A DNA stretch of 13,235 nucleotides from an uncultured Ruminococcus sp. Lineage in GTDB: Bacteria; Bacillota; Clostridia; Oscillospirales; Acutalibacteraceae. A program made the translations under genes and the position numbers. Positions 1-7,697 of the stretch are shown here, one piece after another (position 1 is the stretch's first letter; every line of letters starts with the position of its first letter). The notes beneath the pieces are model-generated. The model did not search any database, was not told where the DNA came from, and saw only the letters and a list, made by a program, of their open reading frames with translations. Location: the NCBI GenBank assembly GCA_902773265.1, contig CACYDZ010000280.1, forward strand, positions 1-13,235, in the 5' to 3' direction.

Positions 1-21
1 GCTTTGCCCTTTAAAATCCCA

Positions 22-66
22 CAAGGGGTTTCACCCCTTGACCCCACAAGCCTTTGAAAAGGCTTG
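22..66. terminator. Tandem hairpins, possible terminator of an upstream gene
   Basis: Two strong stem-loops (22-40 and 47-66) follow each other with six bases between them. The second is followed on the + strand by GACCGAAACTTTTAATTG, which has only a short T run. They could end transcription of a gene lying left of the window, or simply be repeat units. The weak T tract makes a classical rho-independent terminator uncertain. Confidence 0.3.
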
Positions 67-80
67 ACCGAAACTTTTAA

Positions 81-109
81 TTGTCACTGTCAACACTTAG
101 TGAAGTAAT
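81..109 (+). promoter_or_regulatory. Possible promoter of the ACT/UPF0210 operon
   Basis: TTGTCA at 81-86 resembles a -35 box and is 17 bases from AGTAAT at 104-109, a four-of-six match to the -10 box. It lies about 100 bases upstream of the first start codon, and no better candidate stands out. The match is modest and the call is tentative. Confidence 0.25.
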
Positions 110-210
110 CTGAGTGAAACAAACCATGAAAGTTTTTTGTCTGCTTTTTGGGGAAAGTGGGTGGGATTTTTAAGGAGAGCAGCTTTTAAATAACGAAAAG
201 GAGTTTTTTT

Positions 211-480
211 ATGCGTGCATTCATTACTGTTTTAGGAAAAGATACTGTCGGCATTCTGGCAAAAGTTTCTGCAGCCTGTGCCGAAGAAAATATCAGTATC
301 TCAGAAGTAACCCAAAGTGTTTTACAGGATATTTTTGTTATGATAATGCTGGTTGATATGGATAAGGCAGCCAAAACTATCAGTCAGATGCAGAAAAAAT
401 TTGATGTGCTTGGCGAAGAAACAAATCTGAAAATCCATATTATGCACGAAGATATCTTTAACTCTATGCACAGAATTTAA
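211..480 (+). CDS. ACT-domain protein (UPF0237-like)
   Basis: This 89-residue protein is essentially one ACT domain, the small beta-alpha-beta-beta-alpha-beta fold that commonly binds amino acids or other small ligands and mediates regulation. The N-terminus shows the expected first strand (MRAFITVLG), then the turn and helix start GKDTVGIL at residues 9-16, where ACT domains contact ligand. No enzymatic domain is attached, and the length matches the stand-alone UPF0237 family. The start is supported by AAGGAG at 198-203, separated from ATG by a run of exactly seven T. The stop is 13 bases before the UPF0210 gene. In many Bacillota and archaea this protein is encoded directly before a UPF0210 protein, and a regulatory or binding partner role is usually presumed. 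No function is established. It is a soluble cytoplasmic protein with no signal peptide. Confidence 0.9.
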   Translation: MRAFITVLGKDTVGILAKVSAACAEENISISEVTQSVLQDIFVMIMLVDMDKAAKTISQMQKKFDVLGEETNLKIHIMHEDIFNSMHRI

Positions 481-493
481 TGAGGGGTTATTT

Positions 494-1852
494 ATGATAA
501 ATACACATGATATTATAGAAACCGTCAACATGATTGATAACGAAAATTTAGATGTCCGTACCATTACTATGGGAATTTCTCTTCTGAGCTGTATAGACGA
601 AGATATCGACAAAGCCTGTACAAAAGTCTATGACAAGATTTGTCGGTATGCTAAAGATTTGGTCAGAACAGGTGAAAATATTTCTTCAGAATATGGTATA
701 CCCATCATTCATAAGAGAATATCTGTTACACCAATCGCTATGCTGGCATCAGCGTGTCAGACCCAAAAAATCGTTAAATTTGCACTGACACTGGAAAAAG
801 CCTCTCAGAGTGTGGGTGTCAATTTTATCGGCGGTTATTCGGCACTGGTACAAAAAGGGTTCTCTGACGGTGATTATGCCCTTATGGAAAGTATTCCTGA
901 AGCATTATCTGTTACTGACCATGTCTGTGCATCTGTCAATGTCGGCAGTACAAAAGCGGGCATCAATATGGATGCCGTGAGAATGATGGGAAGTATCATT
1001 AAAAAAACCGCTGAACTTACCGCTGACCGTGACTGTATTGGTGCGGCAAAACTGGTTGTCTTTTGTAATGCTCCCGAAGACAATCCTTTTATGGCGGGTG
1101 CTATGCACGGTGTCGGAGAACCTGACTGCGAAATTAATGTAGGTGTTTCAGGTCCCGGAGTGGTTCGTGCAGCACTGACAAAATGTGAAAACTATAATCT
1201 TTCGGAAATTGCAGAGGTTATCAAGAAAACTGCCTTTAAAATTACCAGAACAGGTCAGCTTGTGGCTCAGGAAGCCTCCAGAAGATTAGGTGTCCCTTTC
1301 GGCATTGTGGATTTATCCCTTGCACCTACTCCCGCAGTGGGGGATTCTGTTGCTCATATACTGGAAGAAATGGGTCTGGAAGAATGTGGCTGTTTTGGTA
1401 CGACTGCTGCATTAGCATTGCTGAATGACGCTGTGAAAAAAGGTGGTGTAATGGCGTCATCTCATGTGGGAGGACTTTCTGGAGCGTTTATTCCTGTAAC
1501 CGAAGATGCCGGTATGATTAGTGCTGCAAGAAGTGGCTGTCTGACACTCAATAAACTGGAAGCAATGACGGCCGTCTGTTCCGTAGGACTGGATATGATA
1601 AATATTCCCGGAGATACTACTCCCGAAGTGATTTCGGCTATTATTGCTGATGAGGTAGCAATAGGTATGGTAAACTCCAAGACAACTGCTGTAAGAGTTA
1701 TCCCTGCAATAGGCAAAAAAGCCGGTGATGAACTGAGTTTTGGCGGTCTTTTGGGAGAAGGTCCTGTTATGGCAGTCAATACAAAATCACCATATAAATT
1801 TATTCATCGTGGAGGCAGAATACCTGCACCGCTACAAAGTCTGAAAAATTAA
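494..1852 (+). CDS. UPF0210 / DUF711-like family protein (PFL-like fold)
   Basis: The 452-residue length is normal for the UPF0210 family of soluble cytoplasmic proteins. The family is often labelled 'PFL family protein' because structures show a fold related to pyruvate formate-lyase type enzymes; no reaction is known to me. Family-like conserved blocks are [13 protein letters not shown] (110-122), the Gly/Pro-rich segment around [15 protein letters not shown] (192-206), VGVSGPGVV (216-224), [15 protein letters not shown] (273-287), [19 protein letters not shown] (322-340), and a C-terminal end with HRGGRIPAP. There are no membrane helices. GAGGGG at 482-487 lies six bases before the ATG, and translation is probably coupled to the ACT gene 13 bases upstream. 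The ACT/UPF0210 pair recurs across many lineages. What is unusual here is that a row of membrane-protein genes follows after only 17 bases. Confidence 0.92.
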   Translation: MINTHDIIETVNMIDNENLDVRTITMGISLLSCIDEDIDKACTKVYDKICRYAKDLVRTGENISSEYGIPIIHKRISVTPIAMLASACQTQKIVKFALTLEKASQSVGVNFIGGYSALVQKGFSDGDYALMESIPEALSVTDHVCASVNVGSTKAGINMDAVRMMGSIIKKTAELTADRDCIGAAKLVVFCNAPEDNPFMAGAMHGVGEPDCEINVGVSGPGVVRAALTKCENYNLSEIAEVIKKTAFKITRTGQLVAQEASRRLGVPFGIVDLSLAPTPAVGDSVAHILEEMGLEECGCFGTTAALALLNDAVKKGGVMASSHVGGLSGAFIPVTEDAGMISAARSGCLTLNKLEAMTAVCSVGLDMINIPGDTTPEVISAIIADEVAIGMVNSKTTAVRVIPAIGKKAGDELSFGGLLGEGPVMAVNTKSPYKFIHRGGRIPAPLQSLKN

Positions 1853-1869
1853 TTTCTGGGAGAAGAATA
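1852..1869 (+). promoter_or_regulatory. Ribosome binding site shared by paralogs 1, 3 and 4
   Basis: The 16-base string ATTTCTGGGAGAAGAA occurs directly before paralog 1 (1852-1867), paralog 3 (5679-5694) and paralog 4 (7632-7647), each time two or three bases from the ATG. GGGAG is the Shine-Dalgarno core. Here its first base is also the last base of the UPF0210 stop codon. The duplicated unit therefore carried its own ribosome binding site. Paralog 2 lacks it. Confidence 0.75.
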
Positions 1870-3744
1870 ATGAAAAAATTATTGACGAAAATCCGTTCAA
1901 AATATTTGTTGATTTCTTTCGGGCTGAATTTAGTGGTCTGTCTGGTATTTCTTGCTATCAACAGCTTTCATTTTACAAGTGAAACATACGATGATTTTTT
2001 TACATCTTTGTTTATTGCCAAAGGTTATGATAAATGTTTGTTTGTTAGCTACTTCAGTACGGTGATTCTTGTTCTGTTACAGAAAGTGTTTACGACAGTC
2101 AATGTATGGACACTTTCACTTTTTCTGTTTAATTTTGTATCAGTAGTTCTTATTATTTATATTTTTCTGTGTAAATTTGGCACTAAACTTGGCATTTTAT
2201 TTTCGTTGTTATTTAATATAGCTTTTGGATACTATAACTTTGTTTCTTTACAATTCACAAGAACATCTGTCACAATGGCAACTGCAGGTTATCTATTGAT
2301 AGTGTGCTTTCTATTTAATACAAAAGATAAAAGAATTTGGGTAAACTGGCAATCAATCATAGGTACAGTTTTGGTTATTTTTTCCTCTTTCTACCGTTTT
2401 CAAGCTTTTTTATCTGTGTCAGGTGTATTTCTTGTTTTTATGTTTTCATCGCTGTGTGTACAACAATTAAAATCATGGAAAGAGAACACAAAAATCAATT
2501 ATTTTTCATTCGTGAAAAAATTGGTGTTTTTGATATTAATTTTACTGATATCTTTTTCTCTTGAAAAGTTATCAGCATATATTAAAACAAGTGATACTGA
2601 TTATCTCTATCATGAAAATTATCAGAAAGTCCGTTCATTGTGTGTGGATTACAATATCTGTCCATATTCTGAAAATGAAAAATTTTATAATAGTATAGGT
2701 ATTTCCTCAGAGAATGATTTACAATTATTATGCTCATGGATAGTAGGAGATGAAGATTTCTTTACACTGGAAAGATTAACAGCGATTGCAGAACATTCTA
2801 AAGAAAATAGAGACTTTATGAATCATTTAAATATGGGTATTAAAATGGTTAGTAATGTTATTGCCAAAAAATTAGGGTCAGCATATAATATTATTATAAT
2901 TTTACTTACTGTATGTTGTATAATTTTTCTAATATTACTGGTCATTTTTAGAAATAAATGGAAATGGATGTTCCCGTTTTTATTTGCAATAATCTGGACA
3001 GGTTTTTTGTATCTATTTTATGCGTTTTACCATTATGACCTTATGTATATGGCAGTATTTCCTGGAATATTGATGATTTTTTTGTCGTTTTTGAGTAATA
3101 GATATCATTTTATTGTTCAATGCTTTATGAGTGCAGTGTTGTTTGTTTTAACTATATATCTTGAATTTACCCGCAGTAACTTTAGAGGAACTTATACTTT
3201 TATTTTTCCTGTAATGTGTATTGCAATATATAATTTTGATAAAAACAATATTCAGATTAATGTTAGAAATTTTCAGCCAAATGTAAAGAAAGGAATCTTA
3301 AGTGTAGGAGTTGTAGTTTATTTAGCAGTATCTATAACCATCTTCAGAATGTTTCCCTTTTTTGAGATTTCCGAAAGTAATTATAGTATCTTTACCTATA
3401 TAGAAAATCATAAAGAAAATTTTTATTTGTTTGATTTACTTCAAGTCAGTGCAATGAAAAATTCGGATGACCTAATTTTGAAACCAGATATGGGAGATAA
3501 TAGCATTTATTCAGGCTGGGCAATTGGTTCTGCATGGTTTAATAAAACAAAAAAAGCGTATCATGTTGAGCATTTATATTCCGATATGATTGATAATCCT
3601 CATGCTTTTTATATTTCAGACAAAAGAATTTCTCAGGTGGAGAAATATTATAATGACCATTATTCAGGCGGAAAAAATAATATTATTCTGGAACCGGTAA
3701 AAAATGACGGATTTATGATTTACCGCATATGCACAAAAGATTGA
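1870..3744 (+). CDS. Polytopic membrane protein, putative GT-C-like transferase, paralog 1
   Basis: This 624-residue integral membrane protein is the first of four tandem paralogs. The N-terminus is basic (MKKLLTKIRSK), so it should be cytoplasmic, followed by helix 1 (about 14-33) and an outer loop with D41-D42. About eight hydrophobic segments run to residue 233. A polar loop follows at 234-335, with conserved Y, R, C258-V-D260, FYNSI and ND. About six more helices run to residue 495, and a soluble C-terminal domain (496-624) contains SDMIDNPHAFYIS and EKYYNDHYSGGKNNI. Acidic residues in the first outer loop, many helices and an outer C-terminal domain are typical of GT-C glycosyltransferases using lipid-linked sugars. 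That assignment is inference. Conserved arginines sit in SSFYR (R176) and NFRGTY (R439). In this copy the motif is YDD, whereas the other three have NDD. The gene starts 17 bases after UPF0210 and is much more AT-rich than it. Confidence 0.85.
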   Translation: MKKLLTKIRSKYLLISFGLNLVVCLVFLAINSFHFTSETYDDFFTSLFIAKGYDKCLFVSYFSTVILVLLQKVFTTVNVWTLSLFLFNFVSVVLIIYIFLCKFGTKLGILFSLLFNIAFGYYNFVSLQFTRTSVTMATAGYLLIVCFLFNTKDKRIWVNWQSIIGTVLVIFSSFYRFQAFLSVSGVFLVFMFSSLCVQQLKSWKENTKINYFSFVKKLVFLILILLISFSLEKLSAYIKTSDTDYLYHENYQKVRSLCVDYNICPYSENEKFYNSIGISSENDLQLLCSWIVGDEDFFTLERLTAIAEHSKENRDFMNHLNMGIKMVSNVIAKKLGSAYNIIIILLTVCCIIFLILLVIFRNKWKWMFPFLFAIIWTGFLYLFYAFYHYDLMYMAVFPGILMIFLSFLSNRYHFIVQCFMSAVLFVLTIYLEFTRSNFRGTYTFIFPVMCIAIYNFDKNNIQINVRNFQPNVKKGILSVGVVVYLAVSITIFRMFPFFEISESNYSIFTYIENHKENFYLFDLLQVSAMKNSDDLILKPDMGDNSIYSGWAIGSAWFNKTKKAYHVEHLYSDMIDNPHAFYISDKRISQVEKYYNDHYSGGKNNIILEPVKNDGFMIYRICTKD

Positions 3745-3777
3745 CAATCAAATCATTAGAAAGGCTGATTTTTACTT

Positions 3778-5655
3778 ATGAATAATTCGTTGACAAAAAT
3801 AAGGTCAAAATATTTGTTGACTTCTTTTGGGCTGAATTTAGTCGTTTTTATGATGATATTTGCCATATATGGATTTCGACTTATCTATGAATCCAACGAT
3901 GACATCTTTTTGTCACATTTTATTGTCAATGGCTATGATAAGTGTTTATTTATCAGTTATTTTATTACTGTTGTTCTTGTTCCACTACAGAGAATTTTTA
4001 CAATAATTAATGTGTGGATGGTATCGCAATTCTTGTTTAATTTTATATCTGTTGTGATAATTGTTTATATTTTTTTGTCCAAATTTGGTATGAAACTAGG
4101 AATTTTATTTTCAGCATTGTTTCATGTGACTTTTGGATATTATAATTTTATTTCTCTACAATTTACAAGAACATCTGTTACCATGGCAACAGCAGGTTAT
4201 TTGTTAATAATATCAGTTTTATTTTCTGATAAAAAAAGCAATCATCGATGGATAAATATAAAATCAGTGCTTGGTGCAACATTGGTAGTTTTATCGTCTT
4301 TTTACCGTTTTGAATCTTTTTTATCTGTGTCAGGTGTATTCTTTGTATTCCTATTTGCATTGCTGTTTGTACAATGGCTATGGTCGTGGAAAGAGAAAAC
4401 AAAAATCAATTATTTTTTGTTGATGAAAAAACTGATATTTATAGTGTTGGTTTTTGTGATGGCTTTCTCTTTAGAAAAAGTGTCAGGATATATCAAAACA
4501 AGTGACACTAATTATCTCTACCATGAAAAATATCAGGCAGCTCGTTCAGCTTGTGTAGATATTCTTCCCAGTCCTTATCAGGGAAATGAGCAGTTTTATA
4601 ACAGTATCGGAATTTTTTCAGATAATGATATTATGTTATTGTGTAAATGGACAGTATCAGATGAAAATTTTTTTACATTGGAAAAATTGACGGAGATTGC
4701 AGAATATTCTAAAAAAGATACTGGATTTATGCATCGTTTTAGTGAATCTGTTGTTTACATTAATAATATTATTTCCAGCAAACTTGGGTTAACTTATCCA
4801 ATAATTATCATTCTGACGAGCATATTGGTTATGAGCTTTCTGGTATTGATAATTGTATTCAGAAATAAGTGGAAAATGATTTTTTCGTTTTTGTTTACGA
4901 TGAGCTGGTTGTTTTTTGTGTATCTATTTTATGCTTTGTATCAGTATATTTTCATGTATATGGTAGTATTTCCAGGAACATTGATGATACTTCTTTCATT
5001 TTTATGTAACAGATATAGTTTTATTATTCATTGTTTTATGAGTGTAGTGTTATTTAGTCTGATTACCTATCTTGAGTTTACTTATACTAATTTCAGAGCA
5101 ACTTATACTTTGATTTTTCCGGCGATGTGTATTATCATCTATCATTTTGATAGAAATGCACTTCGAAGTAATATTAGAAAGCTGCATCCAAAGATACAAA
5201 AGGGAATATTTGGTGTAAGTATTATGATTTATCTTTTGGTAGCCGTGATAGTGTTTAAAATATGTCCTTTTATTTATAGTCCTGAGAATGATAACAGTGC
5301 TTTTACTTATATAGAAAGCCATAAAGAAAATTTTTATTTTTTGGATGAGGGACAGAGACATGCAATGAAAAATTTCGATTCCGCTATTTGGAAACCAGAA
5401 TTATCTAGCAATAGTATTCATACAAGTTGGGCAACAGGTTCAGAATTTTTCCATAAAAGACAGAAAGAATATCATCTGGAATATTTGTACGCTGATATGA
5501 TTGATAATCCCAATGCATTTTATGTTTCGGATAAAAAAATTTCTATGGTGGAAAAATATTACAACGACCACTATTCCAATGGAAAAAATAATATTGTTTT
5601 CGAACAAGTAGAAAACGATGTTATGAAAGTTTACCGTATATGCACAAAAGGTTAA
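3778..5655 (+). CDS. Polytopic membrane protein, putative GT-C-like transferase, paralog 2
   Basis: A 625-residue paralog with the same layout: basic N-terminus, helix 1, N40-D41-D42, conserved C56 in GYDKC, a helix bundle, a middle polar loop with ACVDILPSPY, more helices, and a C-terminal domain ending in a YRICTKG tail. The first 250 or so codons are nearly identical to paralog 3, while the segment after the middle loop is clearly different. This points to recombination between copies. The leader differs from the other three: the 33-base gap lacks the shared binding-site string, and the best Shine-Dalgarno match is GAAAGG at 3759-3764, 13 bases from the ATG, which is long and probably weaker. 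The start is still right, because MNNSLTKIRSK aligns residue for residue with the other copies. Function is uncertain: a sugar transferase at the outer membrane face is the most reasonable guess. Confidence 0.85.
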   Translation: MNNSLTKIRSKYLLTSFGLNLVVFMMIFAIYGFRLIYESNDDIFLSHFIVNGYDKCLFISYFITVVLVPLQRIFTIINVWMVSQFLFNFISVVIIVYIFLSKFGMKLGILFSALFHVTFGYYNFISLQFTRTSVTMATAGYLLIISVLFSDKKSNHRWINIKSVLGATLVVLSSFYRFESFLSVSGVFFVFLFALLFVQWLWSWKEKTKINYFLLMKKLIFIVLVFVMAFSLEKVSGYIKTSDTNYLYHEKYQAARSACVDILPSPYQGNEQFYNSIGIFSDNDIMLLCKWTVSDENFFTLEKLTEIAEYSKKDTGFMHRFSESVVYINNIISSKLGLTYPIIIILTSILVMSFLVLIIVFRNKWKMIFSFLFTMSWLFFVYLFYALYQYIFMYMVVFPGTLMILLSFLCNRYSFIIHCFMSVVLFSLITYLEFTYTNFRATYTLIFPAMCIIIYHFDRNALRSNIRKLHPKIQKGIFGVSIMIYLLVAVIVFKICPFIYSPENDNSAFTYIESHKENFYFLDEGQRHAMKNFDSAIWKPELSSNSIHTSWATGSEFFHKRQKEYHLEYLYADMIDNPNAFYVSDKKISMVEKYYNDHYSNGKNNIVFEQVENDVMKVYRICTKG

Positions 5656-5744
5656 TGACAAGAATAATCTGAAAATTGATTTCTGGGAGAAGAATTAATG
5701 AAGAATTTATTGACAAAAATCTGTTCAAAATATTTGTTGATTTC
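5491..5744 (+). repeat. Junction direct repeat, copy A (paralog 2/3 boundary)
   Basis: About 254 bases covering the end of paralog 2, the whole 42-base spacer and the start of paralog 3 recur at 7444-7697 with roughly a dozen differences counted by eye (about 95% identity). The spacer itself differs at one base only. The offset is 1953 bases, exactly one gene plus one spacer. Such a repeat is a natural substrate for unequal recombination that would remove or add a whole gene in frame. Confidence 0.8.
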
Positions 5745-7608
5745 GTTCGCATTGAATTTAGTTGTATTTTTGGTGTTCTTCGCTATCAATAAGTTTCATT
5801 TTATGTACGAAACTAATGATGATTTTTTTCTGTCACATTTTATTGTCAACGGTTATGACAAATGCCTGTTTATTAGCTATTTTATTACTGTCATTCTTGT
5901 TCCAATACAGAGAATTTTTACAATAATTAATGTGTGGATGGTATCGCAATTTCTGTTTAATTTTCTGTCCGTTATGATAATTGTTTATATTTTTCTGTCC
6001 AAATTTGGTATGAAACTGGGAATTTCATTTTCAGTGTTGTTTCATGTGGCTTTTGGGTATTATAATTTTATTTCTCTACAATTTACAAGAACACCTGCTA
6101 CGATGGCAACTGCAGGTTATTTACTGATAGTATGGTCTTTATTTTCGGATAGAAAAAACAATTATCGATGGATAAATGTAAAATCAATAATTGGTACAGT
6201 ATTGGTTATTTTATCGTCTTTTTACCGTTTTGCTTCTTTTTTATCTGTGTCAGGTGTATTCTTTGTATTCCTATTTGCATTGCTGTTTGTACGATGGCTA
6301 TGGTCGTGGAGAGAGAAAACAAAAATCAATTATTTTTTGTTAATGAAAAAACTGGTATTTGTAGTATTGGTTTTTGTGATGGCCTTCTCTTTGGAAAAAG
6401 TGTCGGGATATATCAAGACAAGTAACAATGGTTATCTCTATCATGAAAAATATCAGACAGCTCGTTCAAACTGTATAGATATTCTTCCCAGTACTTATGA
6501 AGGAAATGAGAAATTTTATAATAGTATTGATATGTTTTCGGAAAATGATGTATTGGCACTGTGGACATGGACCGTATCTGATAAAGACTTTTTTACTCTG
6601 GAAAAATTAACAGCTATTGCAGAGTATTCTAAAAAAGATACAGGATTGATGAACCGTATCAGTCAGTTAAGTACAACGGCTTATAATATTCTTGCCAACA
6701 AATTTGGGTCAGCTTGTAATATCGCCATCATTACAGCTAGTATCTGCTGTCTTATTTTTCTATTAGTACTTTTTGTGTTTAGAAATAAATGTAAATGGAT
6801 ATTTCCGTTTCTGTTTACCGCAGTATGGCTGGCTTTTTTGTATTTATACTATCTATGTTATGATTATATGCGTACTAACCATTCCGTTCATGTTGCATTT
6901 TCATTGATTTACTTGATAATATTTCCAGGAATATTAATGATTTTTCTGTCATTTATCGGTAACCGATATCATTTTATTGTCCAGTGTTTTATCAGCGGGG
7001 TGTTGTTTGCTCTGATAATGTATCTTGAGTTTACCCGTATTAATTTTCGTGCGGCATATACTGTTATTTTCCCTGCAATGTGTATTATCCTATATGATTT
7101 TGATAAAAAGAATCTTCAGGTTGATATCGTCAAAATTTGTTCAAATCTGAAAAAGGGAATATCAGTGGCAGGTCTTACAGTTTATCTGGCAGTAGTTATT
7201 ATAATTATCAGAATATTTCCTTTTCCTGAGATTCCCAAAAATAATTATGCCCCTTTTACCTATATAAAAAATCATAAGGAAAATTTTTATTTTTTGGACT
7301 CGTTTCAAAATAATGCAATGGAAAATTCAAACAATCCTATGTTGAAACCTGAACTGGCAAGTAATACAGTTCATACAAGTTGGCCGACAGGTTCCGTGTT
7401 TTTTGATAAAATACAGCAAAAGTATAATATGAATCATTTATATGCCGATATGATTGATAATCCCAATGCATTTTATGTTTCGGATAGAAAAATTTCTATG
7501 GTGGAAAAATATTATAACGACCATTATTCAAACGGAAAAAATAATATTGTTTTCGAACGAGTAGAAAACGATGTTATGGAAGTTTACCGTATATGCACAA
7601 AAGGTTAA
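5698..7608 (+). CDS. Polytopic membrane protein, putative GT-C-like transferase, paralog 3
   Basis: The longest paralog, at 636 residues. It has N40-D41-D42 after helix 1, C56, SSFYR near residue 177, a middle polar loop with NCIDILPSTY, and the C-terminal LYADMIDNPNAFYVS and EKYYNDHYSNGKNNI segments. It is a mosaic: the first 250 or so codons match paralog 2, the segment around CCLIFLLVLFVFRNKCKW resembles paralog 1 in protein sequence, and the last 85 or so codons match paralog 2 again. The extra length comes mainly from about 11 residues (around MRTNHSVHVAFS) inserted between two helices where the others have a very short outer turn. The start is supported by the shared GGGAGAAG binding site. 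The 42-base gap on each side is almost identical. The function is inferred only from topology and the DD motif. If it is a transferase, the inserted outer loop is a candidate for changed acceptor or partner specificity. Confidence 0.85.
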   Translation: MKNLLTKICSKYLLISFALNLVVFLVFFAINKFHFMYETNDDFFLSHFIVNGYDKCLFISYFITVILVPIQRIFTIINVWMVSQFLFNFLSVMIIVYIFLSKFGMKLGISFSVLFHVAFGYYNFISLQFTRTPATMATAGYLLIVWSLFSDRKNNYRWINVKSIIGTVLVILSSFYRFASFLSVSGVFFVFLFALLFVRWLWSWREKTKINYFLLMKKLVFVVLVFVMAFSLEKVSGYIKTSNNGYLYHEKYQTARSNCIDILPSTYEGNEKFYNSIDMFSENDVLALWTWTVSDKDFFTLEKLTAIAEYSKKDTGLMNRISQLSTTAYNILANKFGSACNIAIITASICCLIFLLVLFVFRNKCKWIFPFLFTAVWLAFLYLYYLCYDYMRTNHSVHVAFSLIYLIIFPGILMIFLSFIGNRYHFIVQCFISGVLFALIMYLEFTRINFRAAYTVIFPAMCIILYDFDKKNLQVDIVKICSNLKKGISVAGLTVYLAVVIIIIRIFPFPEIPKNNYAPFTYIKNHKENFYFLDSFQNNAMENSNNPMLKPELASNTVHTSWPTGSVFFDKIQQKYNMNHLYADMIDNPNAFYVSDRKISMVEKYYNDHYSNGKNNIVFERVENDVMEVYRICTKG

Positions 7609-7697
7609 TGACAAGAATAATCTGAAAATTGATTTCTGGGAGAAGAACTAATGAAGAATTTATTGACAAAAATCCGTTCAAAACATTTATTGATTTC
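7444..7697 (+). repeat. Junction direct repeat, copy B (paralog 3/4 boundary)
   Basis: Second copy of the junction repeat, covering the end of paralog 3, the 42-base spacer and the first codons of paralog 4. It matches 5491-5744 at about 95% by eye. Beyond roughly codon 16 of paralog 4 similarity to paralog 3 falls sharply, so the right edge of the near-identical block is abrupt. Confidence 0.8.

Larger units (their letters stand above)
1..183. repeat. Palindrome-rich extragenic repeat element
   Basis: This non-coding block holds two adjacent perfect hairpins. The first, at 22-40, has a 7-bp stem CAAGGGG/CCCCTTG around TTTCA. The second, at 47-66, has a 9-bp stem CAAGCCTTT/AAAGGCTTG around GA. 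Both are bracketed the same way, by CCCA on the left and ACC on the right, so they read as two units of one repeat type. The block's ends are also related: bases 1-22 and the reverse complement of 161-183 share a ten-base run (AAAATCCCAC) and a similar outer part. This suggests an element with imperfect terminal inverted repeats of about 22 bases. It may extend left of the window. I recall similar GGGATTTTAAAGGG-type repeats between genes in Ruminococcus-like genomes, but cannot confirm that here. No gene is visible in it. Confidence 0.55.

Noticed and set aside
1..66. The hairpins at the left edge as part of a CRISPR array
   Set aside because: There are only two units, with different stems, and no regular repeat/spacer pattern or cas gene.
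84..210. A riboswitch or T-box in the leader of the ACT-domain gene
   Set aside because: No conserved T-box or known riboswitch core was recognisable, and no anti-terminator/terminator pair lies before the start codon.
1462..1779. A - strand open frame of 105 codons inside the UPF0210 gene
   Set aside because: It is antisense to conserved family motifs, and no start signal is visible.
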